From assembly GCF_007859075.1 (NCBI RefSeq), contig NZ_VOAK01000011.1:1178001-1242000 (forward strand): DNA of 64,000 nt. Reading direction: 5' to 3'. The position numbers and the translations under genes were made by a program. Shown here one piece after another: positions 56,893-64,000 of the stretch. The notes below the pieces were generated by a model. It was not told where the DNA came from. It made no database searches and worked only from the letters and a program-made list of their open reading frames with translations. This DNA is from Gemmobacter aquaticus. Its GTDB lineage: Bacteria > Pseudomonadota > Alphaproteobacteria > Rhodobacterales > Rhodobacteraceae. Position 1 is the first letter of the stretch, and the number at the start of each line of letters is the position of its first letter.

Positions 56893-58217
56893 AGCTCGCG
56901 CCAGCGCTTTTCCTGTCGCGCGGTCCATCGAACGGCAATGTGCCATCCGTCCTCGGCCTCGGATTCCGACATCACCACACCTTCGGCGTGGAGCCAGGCG
57001 CGCTTGCGCCCCTCGCCGAAACCCAATGTGAATGAGCGTTCGGTCTTTTCTTCGTCAAACGCCGCGCTGATCGCATCCAGCAGCGTATCGAGCCCCGCCC
57101 CGGTCAATGCAGACACGGCAAACACATTCTCGCGCGTCGTGGCTTGCTGGATCAGGCGTTCATGCGTTGCCGCATCGACAAGATCCAGCTTGTTCCACAC
57201 CTCAAACATCGGGGCCGAATCCTTGACGCCCAGACTATGCAGGATCTCCATCACATCGGCGGCCTGTTCGGCACTTTCGGGATGCGAGATGTCGCGCACA
57301 TGCAGGATCAGGTCTGCCTCAAGCACCTCTTCCAGCGTCGCGCGGAAAGCCGCGACCAGCTGCGTTGGCAGATCCGAGATGAAGCCCACGGTGTCGGACA
57401 GGATCACCTTGCGCCCCGAGGGCAGCGTCACCCCGCGCATTGTCGGGTCAAGCGTGGCGAAGAGCATGTCCTTTGCCAGCACGTCAGCCCCGGTCGCCCG
57501 GTTGAACAGCGTCGACTTTCCGGCGTTGGTATAACCCACCAGCGCGACGATGGGGAACGGCACCTTCCGGCGCGCGCTTCGGTGCAACTCGCGGGTCTTG
57601 ACCACCTTCTCCAGCTGACGCCGGATCCGGATGACCTGCTCATCGATGGCGCGGCGGTCCGCCTCTTTCTGCGTCTCACCGGGGCCGCCGACGAAACCAA
57701 AGCCGCCGCGCTGCCGCTCTAGGTGGGTCCAGGCCCGCACCAGACGCGTCCGCTGATAGCTGAGCGCAGCAAGCTCGACCTGCAGCACGCCTTCGCGGGT
57801 TCGCGCACGATCGGCAAAGATTTCGAGAATCAGGCCGGTCCGGTCCAGCAGCTTGACGCCCCAGGCTTTTTCAAGATTGCGTTGCTGGATCGGGCTGACC
57901 GGGCCATCGACCAGCACGAGGTCAATCTCCTCCTGCGTCAGCCGCGCTTTCAGTTCATCAACCTTGCCCGACCCGAAGAGCATCCCAGGATGCACCCGCG
58001 ACAGGCGGACCACTTCGGCGCCCAGCACCTCCATCCCCGGAAGGGCAGCGGCCAGGGAAACGGCCTCGGCAAGCCGATGCTCGGGCAATCGGCGGGCAGA
58101 TTCGGCGCGGATATCGGGATGCAGGATCCAGGCCCGCGTCGGTTTCGCCGCGGTTTCATAGGCATCCATGCCGCCATCAAGCTCGGCCGGGTCGAAGTCC
58201 TCCTCCTCTTCGGACAC
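56889..58217 (-). CDS. hflX: Ribosome-associated GTPase HflX
   Basis: A GTPase that splits stalled or stress-damaged ribosomes. 442 residues: HflX N-terminal domain (about 30-200, including ARTREGVLQVELAALSY), G domain with GYTNAGKSTLFN (G1), LSDTVGFI (G3) and NKLD (G4), and a C-terminal domain. The start is GTG, eight bases after the hfq stop, without a strong ribosome binding site of its own, suggesting coupling to hfq. Typical alphaproteobacterial hfq-hflX arrangement. Confidence 0.94.
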   Translation of the reverse strand: MSEEEEDFDPAELDGGMDAYETAAKPTRAWILHPDIRAESARRLPEHRLAEAVSLAAALPGMEVLGAEVVRLSRVHPGMLFGSGKVDELKARLTQEEIDLVLVDGPVSPIQQRNLEKAWGVKLLDRTGLILEIFADRARTREGVLQVELAALSYQRTRLVRAWTHLERQRGGFGFVGGPGETQKEADRRAIDEQVIRIRRQLEKVVKTRELHRSARRKVPFPIVALVGYTNAGKSTLFNRATGADVLAKDMLFATLDPTMRGVTLPSGRKVILSDTVGFISDLPTQLVAAFRATLEEVLEADLILHVRDISHPESAEQAADVMEILHSLGVKDSAPMFEVWNKLDLVDAATHERLIQQATTRENVFAVSALTGAGLDTLLDAISAAFDEEKTERSFTLGFGEGRKRAWLHAEGVVMSESEAEDGWHIAVRWTARQEKRWREL

Positions 58218-58225
58218 GGCTGTGC

Positions 58226-58459
58226 TCAGTCCTCGCCTTCATAGAGATTGATCGGACCACCCGGCATGATGGTCGAGATTGCATGCTTGTAAACCAGCTG
58301 CGACTGACCGTCGCGGCGCAGCAGCACGCAGAAATTGTCAAACCATGTGATGACGCCCTGAAGCTTCACCCCGTTGATCAGGAAGATCGTTACGGGGACT
58401 TTCGCCTTCCGCACGTGATTGAGGAATGCGTCCTGCAAATTCTGTTTGTCGGCAGCCAT
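58226..58459 (-). CDS. hfq: RNA chaperone Hfq
   Basis: A hexameric Sm-like protein that pairs small RNAs with mRNAs. 77 residues with Sm1 ([19 protein letters not shown]) and Sm2 YKHAISTI motifs. It has no extended C-terminal tail. Its presence supports the plausibility of trans-acting small RNAs in this organism. It is transcribed after trkH with a 129-base gap, in which I see no confident promoter or other gene. Confidence 0.97.
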   Translation of the reverse strand: MAADKQNLQDAFLNHVRKAKVPVTIFLINGVKLQGVITWFDNFCVLLRRDGQSQLVYKHAISTIMPGGPINLYEGED

Positions 58460-58588
58460 TGTTGTTCTTGCCTTTATTGTAGCGCTTATCGTTCGCCACC
58501 TCCCCCGTTCCGGCTGGCGGCAAAGTCAGTATGTCGGGCAACGCAAGGAGATTCCAGCCCCAAAACAGCCCGTTACCGACGCACCCTT

Positions 58589-60097
58589 TCAGCGCCGCCA
58601 ACGGTCGGGTGACAGAAGCGACAGCACTGCCAGAACCTCTACCCGGCCGAGGATCATCGCGACACCCAGAACCGCCTTGGGCGCGGCCCCCAGATCGGCA
58701 AAGCGCAGCGGCACATCGGTTGCCAGACTGGCCAGTGGGCCTGTGGTCGTCAAAGCAGCAATCCCCATTACCAGCGCCGGGTCAAACTCCAGCCCCGTCA
58801 ATGTCAGCGCCCCGACGGTTACGAGGATCGACAGCCCGAACAGCATGAAGAAAATCCATGCCAGATAGGCGCCCTCTCCGCGCAATCGGCGGCCAAGCGG
58901 CCCGCCGCCCCCAATCGAGTGCGGATGAACCAGCCGCTCCACCTCACGCTGGCCAAGCCGGAACAGTGCATAGACCCGCAGAAGCTTTACACCGCCAGCA
59001 GTCGTCGCAACCCCGCCACCGAAGATGGCAAGGCCCAGCAGGATCAACCCGTGGCTCTCCAGCCCGGACCAGTAGCGCGCCGTCTCCCAATGGTCCGAGA
59101 CCAACCCGTTTGTCGTGAGGAACGACAGCGAGGTAAACAACGCCCCGGCCAGACCCATGGCAAAGGCCTGAAGGTTGCGCCCCTCTTCCAGCCGCACCGC
59201 GCCCAGCCAATGCCGCAGCGCCAGCACAACCGCGACGCCGAGCACAATCGCCACAGCCATGCGCACCTCCGGATCTCGTGTGATGGGCAGGTCACGCGCA
59301 TCGAACAACGCCCCGCGATAGGCGCGCCGCGAAATGCCAAGGCACATGAAGATCCCCACCAGCGCCTCGCCACCAAGTCCTGATCCTGCAATCCCCTGCA
59401 TGCCATCGCGCAGGATCGCGCTGGCCGAGATCGTCGCCATGGCAAGCATCAGACCGTCAAAGCTTGACTCGCCAAAGACGACCAGCCCAATCCACAGGAC
59501 AAGGGTAAAGCCGGCGTAGGCTGGGAACAGTTGCAGTGCAAAGCGTGTCAGGCGGTCGAACGGATCGGCCTGTCGCATCAAGCCATGGCGCGGCCCTTCC
59601 GCGCCACGACCCGTCAGAACCTCCATCCCGCCAAGGTTCATGGGCAGAAGAACCGCAACAGCCACGACAAGGATGTAGAACCCGCCCAGCCAGCCCACCA
59701 GGGCCCGCCAAAGGTGCAGGGTCGGCGCCAGCCGTCCGGGCGTATCATAAAGCGTGGCCCCGGTGGTCGTGAAGCTGGACAGCATCTCGAACCAGGCATT
59801 CGCGAACGTCGTATCGGGCAGAGCTTGATGAAAGGGCAAGGCGAGGATCGGCGGCAGGATCACATAGGCAAGGATAACCGACACCAGCGCATCGCGGCGC
59901 ATCCTGCCCTCATCCCGCGCATAGGTGGCAAGGCCAAGCAGCGTCGCCAGAAACAGGACCGTGATCGCGCCATAGAAGAACGGTCGCCCGGAATTGGCGT
60001 CCCCCGTCGCATAGCCATGCAGAACGGGCACCACCATCGCCACGCCTGAAAGCGCGACAAGGGCCACAAGAAACGGGATCTGCGACAGCCTCGGCAT
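58589..60097 (-). CDS. trkH: Trk-type potassium uptake membrane protein
   Basis: The K+-translocating inner-membrane subunit, 502 residues with about ten to twelve hydrophobic helices. It has the TrkH/KtrB pore repeats, including SSFTTTGATLYDTPG, TMGTI-like SASAILRDGMQG and GGVATTAGGVKLLRV. The ATG at 60097 begins one base after the trkA stop. Works with the TrkA gating subunit encoded just upstream. Confidence 0.93.
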   Translation of the reverse strand: MPRLSQIPFLVALVALSGVAMVVPVLHGYATGDANSGRPFFYGAITVLFLATLLGLATYARDEGRMRRDALVSVILAYVILPPILALPFHQALPDTTFANAWFEMLSSFTTTGATLYDTPGRLAPTLHLWRALVGWLGGFYILVVAVAVLLPMNLGGMEVLTGRGAEGPRHGLMRQADPFDRLTRFALQLFPAYAGFTLVLWIGLVVFGESSFDGLMLAMATISASAILRDGMQGIAGSGLGGEALVGIFMCLGISRRAYRGALFDARDLPITRDPEVRMAVAIVLGVAVVLALRHWLGAVRLEEGRNLQAFAMGLAGALFTSLSFLTTNGLVSDHWETARYWSGLESHGLILLGLAIFGGGVATTAGGVKLLRVYALFRLGQREVERLVHPHSIGGGGPLGRRLRGEGAYLAWIFFMLFGLSILVTVGALTLTGLEFDPALVMGIAALTTTGPLASLATDVPLRFADLGAAPKAVLGVAMILGRVEVLAVLSLLSPDRWRR

Positions 60098-60098
60098 A

Positions 60099-61475
60099 TC
60101 AGAAGTAGGTGATCGACACTTGGAGCAAACGCTCCACTTCCGGCACATCCTTGGCCATGGCGAAAAGAGCGATCGCGTCGCCCTCGTCCACACGCAGATC
60201 ACCCGTGGGCTTGAGGACTTGCCCGCGCTTCATCACGGCCCCGACCAACACACCTTCGGGAAAATCGATGTCGCGGATCAGATGGCCCGCCAGCGGCGAG
60301 GTACCCAGAACCTCGGCCTCGATCATCTCGGCCTCGGCATCCCCCATCGAGTAGACCGCACGCACCCGCCCGTGACGGATGTGGCGCAGGATTGACGATA
60401 CGGTCGTTGCGCGCGGGTTGATATGGGCATCGATGTCCAGTGCCGACAGCAAGGGCACCAGCGTCGGGTCGTTCACCAGCGCAATGGCCAGCCCCGCCCC
60501 GACCGACTTGGACCGCACCGCCGCCAGCATGTTGGTCTTGTCATCGTCCGTCACGCAGAGCACCGCATCGGCCCGGTCGACATGCGCCTCAAGCAGCAGA
60601 TCGATATCCAGCCCGTCGCCATTCAGCACGATGGTCCGGTTCAGCGCGTCGGCCGCCTTTTCGGCCTGCTCACGATCAAGCTCGATCACCTTGACGCGCA
60701 TCCGGTCGGTCCGCGCCTCAAGCGCGCGGGCGACCGCAAGGCCGACGTTGCCGCCACCGACGATGATCACACGCTCCATCTTGCGGGTGCTTTTCCCAAA
60801 GATATCAAGCGTGCGGTTTGCGTCTTCGTCATGGGTGAAGACGTGGATCTGGTCGCCTGCGAACAGCTGATCCCCCGGCTCAGGCGCAAAGAGCCGCCCC
60901 TCGCGCCGCACCGCGACGACAATGGCCCGCAGGGTCGAGAAAAGCTCGTTCAGCTGGCGCAGGGGCGTATTCAGAACCGGACAGTCCTCGTCCAGCGCGA
61001 TCCCCAGAAGACGCGCCTTCCCGCCAAAGAAGCTTTCGGTTTCAAAGGCGGCGGGTGCCAGCAGCCGGCGCATGGCGGCATCGGCCACCTCGCGCTCGGG
61101 GCTGATGACGACATCGATCGGCAGGTGGTTCTGGCTGAAAAGGTCCAGCGCGCCGGTGCCCAGATAGTTCTGCGCCCGAAGGCGCGCGATCTTGCGCGAG
61201 ACCTGAAACACCGAATGCGCCACCTGACAGGTGATCATGTTCACCTCGTCCGAATGGGTGGCGGCGATGATCATGTCGGCATCGTTCGCCCCTGCCCGTT
61301 CCAGCACGTCGGGATATGAGGCAAAGCCAGTAACCCCCTGAACATCCAGCGTGTCAGCCGCACGCCGAACCAGTTCGGCGTTGCTGTCCACGATGGTCAC
61401 GCTGTTGCGTTCCGACGCCAGATGGCGGGCAATCTGCCATCCCACCTGACCCGCGCCACAGATGATCACCTTCAT
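60099..61475 (-). CDS. trkA: Trk system potassium transporter subunit TrkA
   Basis: Cytoplasmic NAD(H)-binding regulatory subunit of TrkH. 458 residues made of two RCK repeats: KVIICGAGQVGWQIARHL at the start and VIIVGGGNVGLAVARALE near 228, each followed by a TrkA_C domain. The ATG at 61475 matches the family start; the frame extends further without domain content. It is first in trkA-trkH-hfq-hflX. Confidence 0.95.
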   Translation of the reverse strand: MKVIICGAGQVGWQIARHLASERNSVTIVDSNAELVRRAADTLDVQGVTGFASYPDVLERAGANDADMIIAATHSDEVNMITCQVAHSVFQVSRKIARLRAQNYLGTGALDLFSQNHLPIDVVISPEREVADAAMRRLLAPAAFETESFFGGKARLLGIALDEDCPVLNTPLRQLNELFSTLRAIVVAVRREGRLFAPEPGDQLFAGDQIHVFTHDEDANRTLDIFGKSTRKMERVIIVGGGNVGLAVARALEARTDRMRVKVIELDREQAEKAADALNRTIVLNGDGLDIDLLLEAHVDRADAVLCVTDDDKTNMLAAVRSKSVGAGLAIALVNDPTLVPLLSALDIDAHINPRATTVSSILRHIRHGRVRAVYSMGDAEAEMIEAEVLGTSPLAGHLIRDIDFPEGVLVGAVMKRGQVLKPTGDLRVDEGDAIALFAMAKDVPEVERLLQVSITYF

Positions 61476-61573
61476 CGGCCCTACTCCGTCCCGGATCCCG
61501 GCATATTGCCGCACAGGATTTGCACGGGGTCAGGGGTGGGTCAAGCGCCGCGTGCTGAACGGGGTCGGCAGGT

Positions 61574-61608
61574 GTCGCGGCGCAGGCTGCTGCCGCCTGT
61601 GCCGCGAC
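61574..61608 (-). terminator. Hairpin after iolB
   Basis: GTCGCGGCGCAGG (61574-61586) pairs with CCTGTGCCGCGAC (61596-61608) over 13 positions with one G-U wobble. It sits 8 bases after the iolB stop on the minus strand. A T run is lacking, so termination may be weak or factor-assisted. Confidence 0.5.
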
Positions 61609-61615
61609 CTTCGCC

Positions 61616-62422
61616 CTATTTATCCCCTTCGATGACCTGCCTCACCTCTGGCGCGGGTTCAAACCGCCATGCCCTGCGGGGTCCGGCCATAACGTTGAGG
61701 TAGTAAAGCTCAAACCCATGGGGCGCGCCGCAGGGGTGGTGGCCGCGGGGGACGAGGACGACCTCGCCATCCTTCACCGCCATGGTTTCATCGAGCGATC
61801 CGTCATCGGTATAGACGCGCTGGATGGCCCAGCCGTCGGCGGGGTTCAGGCGGTGGTAGTAGGTTTCCTCCAGATAGGTGATCCGGGGGAAGTCGTCCTC
61901 ATCATGGCGGTGGCTGGGGTAGCTTGACCAGTTGCCGGCCGGGGTGAAGACCTCGGTCACCAGCAGGCTGTCGGCATAATCCTCGGCCTCCATGGCGATA
62001 TTGTTGATCCAGCGGGTGTTCGGCCCCTTGCCGCGTTGGGTCAGCGTGATGCCGTCCGGCCCGATACGGCGCGCGGAATGGCCGCCCTGACCCGGCGCCG
62101 AGCAGACCGCGATCACGCAATCGGTCTCTGCCACCGCGCGCCAGTCCTGACCGTTCGGCACATAGAGGCAATGCGGAGGGGTCTTCTCGAAGACACTCAT
62201 CCGCTCGCCCAGCGTGCCCCAGTCCTGCCCCGCAGCGGTGAGCGTCGCGCGCCCCTCGACCATCACAAGGATGACCTCACGCGCGCCCGTTGCCTCGGCC
62301 GCCGCCTCACCCGCCCGCAGGTGATAGAGCGAGAAGCCCACATACCGCCAGCCCGCCGATTGCGGCGTGATCTCATGCACCTTGCCATGACGGCCAAAGG
62401 GTTTGCGCAACAACGGGCACAT
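61616..62422 (-). CDS. iolB: 5-deoxy-glucuronate isomerase
   Basis: Converts 5-deoxy-glucuronate to 5-dehydro-2-deoxy-gluconate in myo-inositol catabolism. 268 residues of bicupin fold with VGFSLYHLRAGEAA and the metal-binding histidines in SYPSHRHDEDDFP; the C-terminal YLNVMAGPRRAW is family specific. AAGGAG upstream supports the start at 62422. Last gene seen in the iolD-iolE-iolB run. Confidence 0.93.
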   Translation of the reverse strand: MCPLLRKPFGRHGKVHEITPQSAGWRYVGFSLYHLRAGEAAAEATGAREVILVMVEGRATLTAAGQDWGTLGERMSVFEKTPPHCLYVPNGQDWRAVAETDCVIAVCSAPGQGGHSARRIGPDGITLTQRGKGPNTRWINNIAMEAEDYADSLLVTEVFTPAGNWSSYPSHRHDEDDFPRITYLEETYYHRLNPADGWAIQRVYTDDGSLDETMAVKDGEVVLVPRGHHPCGAPHGFELYYLNVMAGPRRAWRFEPAPEVRQVIEGDK

Positions 62423-62433
62423 CGGCTTCTCTC

Positions 62434-62488
62434 CTTCCTCTTGGTCCAAATACCCCACGGGGGTGCGGGGGTGTGAAACCCCCGCTCC
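62434..62488 (-). repeat. Interspersed intergenic repeat, copy D
   Basis: CTTCCTCTTGGTCCAAATACCCC on the + strand (62434-62456) followed by GCGGGGGTGTGAAACCCCCGC, a hairpin of eight base pairs. It fills the iolE-iolB gap. Confidence 0.75.
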
Positions 62489-62498
62489 GCCCCAACCG

Positions 62499-63398
62499 TC
62501 AGATCAACCCCGTCTCGCGCGCAAGACGCTTCAGCGTGGCAAGCCCCAGGGTCTGATACAGCAGCGGGTTGCGCACATGGGGGTCCTGCTCGGCCTCGAT
62601 CACGATCCAGCCGTCATAGTTCGCGCCCTTCAGGATCTTCAGAAGCGGCGCAAAGTCGATGGCCCCCTCCTGATCGCCCGGCACGGTGAAGGCCCCGGCC
62701 AGAACGCCCTGCAGGAAGCTGAGGTTCTCGGCCCGCACGCGGTCACAGACCGCTGGCCTGATGTTCTTGGCGTGGAAGTGGGCAACACGGCCCACATGAC
62801 GTGCCAGCACTTCCTCAGGGTTGCCGCCGCCAAAGGTGCAGTGGCCAGCATCGAACAAGAGATGCGTCGCAGGCCCGGTCGCAGCCATGAAGGCGTCGAT
62901 ATCCGACGGCGCTTCCACCACTGTGCCCATGTGGTGGTGATAGGCCAGCGTCATGCCCTCGGTCGCCAGATAGGCGGCAAACGCCTCCATCTTGCGGCCG
63001 AACTCGGCCATCTCGGCGGCGCTCAGCCGGGGCCGGTCGTTCACCGGCGTATCCGGGCTGCCATGCACGGTGTTCGAGCATTCGCAGACGATACAGACCT
63101 TGCAGCCATTGTGCTTGAGCTTGGCCAAGTGTCCCTGCACCGCCTTGATCTCATCCTCGACCGACTGCACCAGCAGGTTGGTCGAATACCAACCCGAGAC
63201 GAAGACGAGCCCGTACCCGGCCAGAAGCGCCCGCAGCGCCTCCGGGTCGTCCTGCGGCCAGCGGTGACCGTTCTCGATGCCATCAAAGCCGATCTGGCGG
63301 CCTGCCTCATCAAGGATGCGGGCTGTGGGAATATCCGCGCCGATCGACTGATCGTCGTCATTGGCCCATGCAATCGGATTGGTTCCGAAGCGGATCAT
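62499..63398 (-). CDS. iolE: Myo-inosose-2 dehydratase
   Basis: Dehydrates 2-keto-myo-inositol to 3D-(3,5/4)-trihydroxycyclohexane-1,2-dione. 299 residues of the xylose-isomerase-like TIM barrel with MIRFGTNPIAWANDDD at the N-terminus (typical IolE), LAYHHHMGTVVE with metal ligands and LLFDAGHCTFGGGNP. The ATG at 63398 is chosen from the family start. The frame extends further upstream through the repeat, which is not coding. Confidence 0.93.
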   Translation of the reverse strand: MIRFGTNPIAWANDDDQSIGADIPTARILDEAGRQIGFDGIENGHRWPQDDPEALRALLAGYGLVFVSGWYSTNLLVQSVEDEIKAVQGHLAKLKHNGCKVCIVCECSNTVHGSPDTPVNDRPRLSAAEMAEFGRKMEAFAAYLATEGMTLAYHHHMGTVVEAPSDIDAFMAATGPATHLLFDAGHCTFGGGNPEEVLARHVGRVAHFHAKNIRPAVCDRVRAENLSFLQGVLAGAFTVPGDQEGAIDFAPLLKILKGANYDGWIVIEAEQDPHVRNPLLYQTLGLATLKRLARETGLI

Positions 63399-63442
63399 GG
63401 CTTGTGTCCTTCCGTTTTGCCGGTTCAAACCCGGCGCGTCTG

Positions 63443-63500
63443 TTTCCTCTTGGTCCACATACCCTGGCGGCGACGGGGGCAGCGCCCCCACCTCGCCCGG
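63443..63500 (-). repeat. Interspersed intergenic repeat, copy E
   Basis: TTTCCTCTTGGTCCACATACCC (63443-63464) with a GGGGGC-AGC-GCCCCC hairpin after it. It lies in the iolD-iolE gap, so both iol gaps hold a copy. Confidence 0.7.
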
Positions 63501-63508
63501 CGGGGTCT

Positions 63509-64000
63509 CTAGTTCGTCAGCCGGGCATTTGCGGCGTTGGCGATGTAGCGCTCATAAGCCGCGCGCAGCGTGTCGTGGTCACCGACCTCTGGCACCGCGA
63601 CATCCCACCAGTGGCCGGCACCCGCGAGCCCCTCGCCGGGGCCGGGGGCGGCGGTCGTGTCGATGACGATCACGGTGGGCTTTCGCTTGCCGCGCGCGTC
63701 ACGGATCGCCTCTTGCAACTCGGCCAGCGTCCGTGCCTTGACCGCATGCGCCCCCATCGAGGCCGCATGGGCGACATAGTCGATCTGCGGCTGATCCTCG
63801 ATATTGCAGTCGGCGTACATGTTGTTGAAGGGCGCGCCGCCCGTGCCCGCCTGCAGCCGGTTGATGCAGCCGTAGCCGCGGTTGTCGGTCAGCACCACGG
63901 TAAAGGGAATCCGCCGCATCACCGCGGTTGCGAGTTCGGCATTGGCCATCATGTAGCTGCCGTCGCCCACAAAGCAGATCACCTCGCGTTCAGGAAGCGC
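63509..64000 (-). CDS. iolD: 3D-(3,5/4)-trihydroxycyclohexane-1,2-dione hydrolase, C-terminal part
   Basis: The ThDP-dependent ring-opening enzyme of inositol catabolism. Only the last 163 residues are in the window; the frame stays open to the edge. It shows the ThDP/Mg motif GDGSYMMANAEL followed by LTDNRGYGCINRLQ and the IolD-specific NMYADCNIEDQPQIDYVAHAASMGAH. It is first of the visible iolD-iolE-iolB genes. Confidence 0.9.
   Translation of the reverse strand, partial: ALPEREVICFVGDGSYMMANAELATAVMRRIPFTVVLTDNRGYGCINRLQAGTGGAPFNNMYADCNIEDQPQIDYVAHAASMGAHAVKARTLAELQEAIRDARGKRKPTVIVIDTTAAPGPGEGLAGAGHWWDVAVPEVGDHDTLRAAYERYIANAANARLTN

Overview
The window is high-GC, tightly packed bacterial chromosome whose gene content points to an alphaproteobacterium of the Rhodobacterales (Rhodobacter/Gemmobacter/Paracoccaceae type). 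The signs are a glgP-glgB-glgC-glgA-glgX-pgm glycogen operon, trkA-trkH-hfq-hflX, a bdhA-patatin pair, a form II CO-dehydrogenase-like cox cluster, and an interspersed intergenic repeat with the core CTTCCTCTTGGYCCAAATACCC. I saw no rRNA, tRNA, CRISPR array, insertion sequence, phage gene or clear pseudogene. The species assignment is an inference from gene families and gene order only.

Layout. 1-3.5 kb: a LacI-type regulator with GH1 beta-glucosidase and glucokinase (glucoside use). 3.5-23.3 kb: an unbroken minus-strand run. In transcription order it holds the glycogen operon (glgP, glgB, glgC, glgA, glgX, pgm), a LuxR-type response regulator, a FIST-domain sensor, a hybrid histidine kinase, and coxG-coxS-coxL-coxM. 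23.5-25.1 kb: an Rrf2 (NsrR/RirA-like) Fe-S regulator behind an FNR-like box, and a dipeptidase. 25.1-28 kb: divergent copper ATPase and CopZ-like chaperone. 28-37 kb: a 36-residue Q-rich small protein, a TfoX C-domain protein, ndk, an ABC-F ATPase, a nitroreductase, MarC, the psuK-psuG pair, a DUF502 protein, a patatin and bdhA. 37.2-37.4 kb: a strong candidate minus-strand small RNA. 37.4-47 kb: an orphan peptide-binding protein, an entericidin lipoprotein, a Ser/Thr kinase-universal stress protein fusion next to a metallophosphoesterase, a coupled ligase/FrnE/MFS operon, and an RTX protein. 47-56.9 kb: mfd, a small membrane protein, hemB, a SYLF lipoprotein, a beta-hydroxyacid dehydrogenase, a penicillin acylase and a GNAT enzyme. 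56.9-61.5 kb: hflX, hfq, trkH, trkA. 61.6-64 kb: iolB, iolE and a partial iolD (inositol catabolism).

How the genes work together. Glucose released by the beta-glucosidase is phosphorylated by glucokinase. Pgm then links glucose-6-phosphate to the ADP-glucose glycogen cycle, and GlgP/GlgX return it. The kinase/FIST/response-regulator trio resembles the Pseudomonas NosP-NahK (ErcS')-ErbR gene set. It lies directly upstream of a CODH-like molybdenum hydroxylase in the same orientation, so regulation of that enzyme by a gas or redox signal is a reasonable hypothesis but is not shown.

Most worth following up: the small RNA at 37262-37337 with a near-consensus promoter and an intrinsic terminator; the 36-residue small protein with its own promoter, ribosome binding site and terminator; the kinase-USP/phosphoesterase pair; the sensor trio beside cox; and several well-formed operator palindromes (glgP, nitroreductase, RTX gene, LacI gene).
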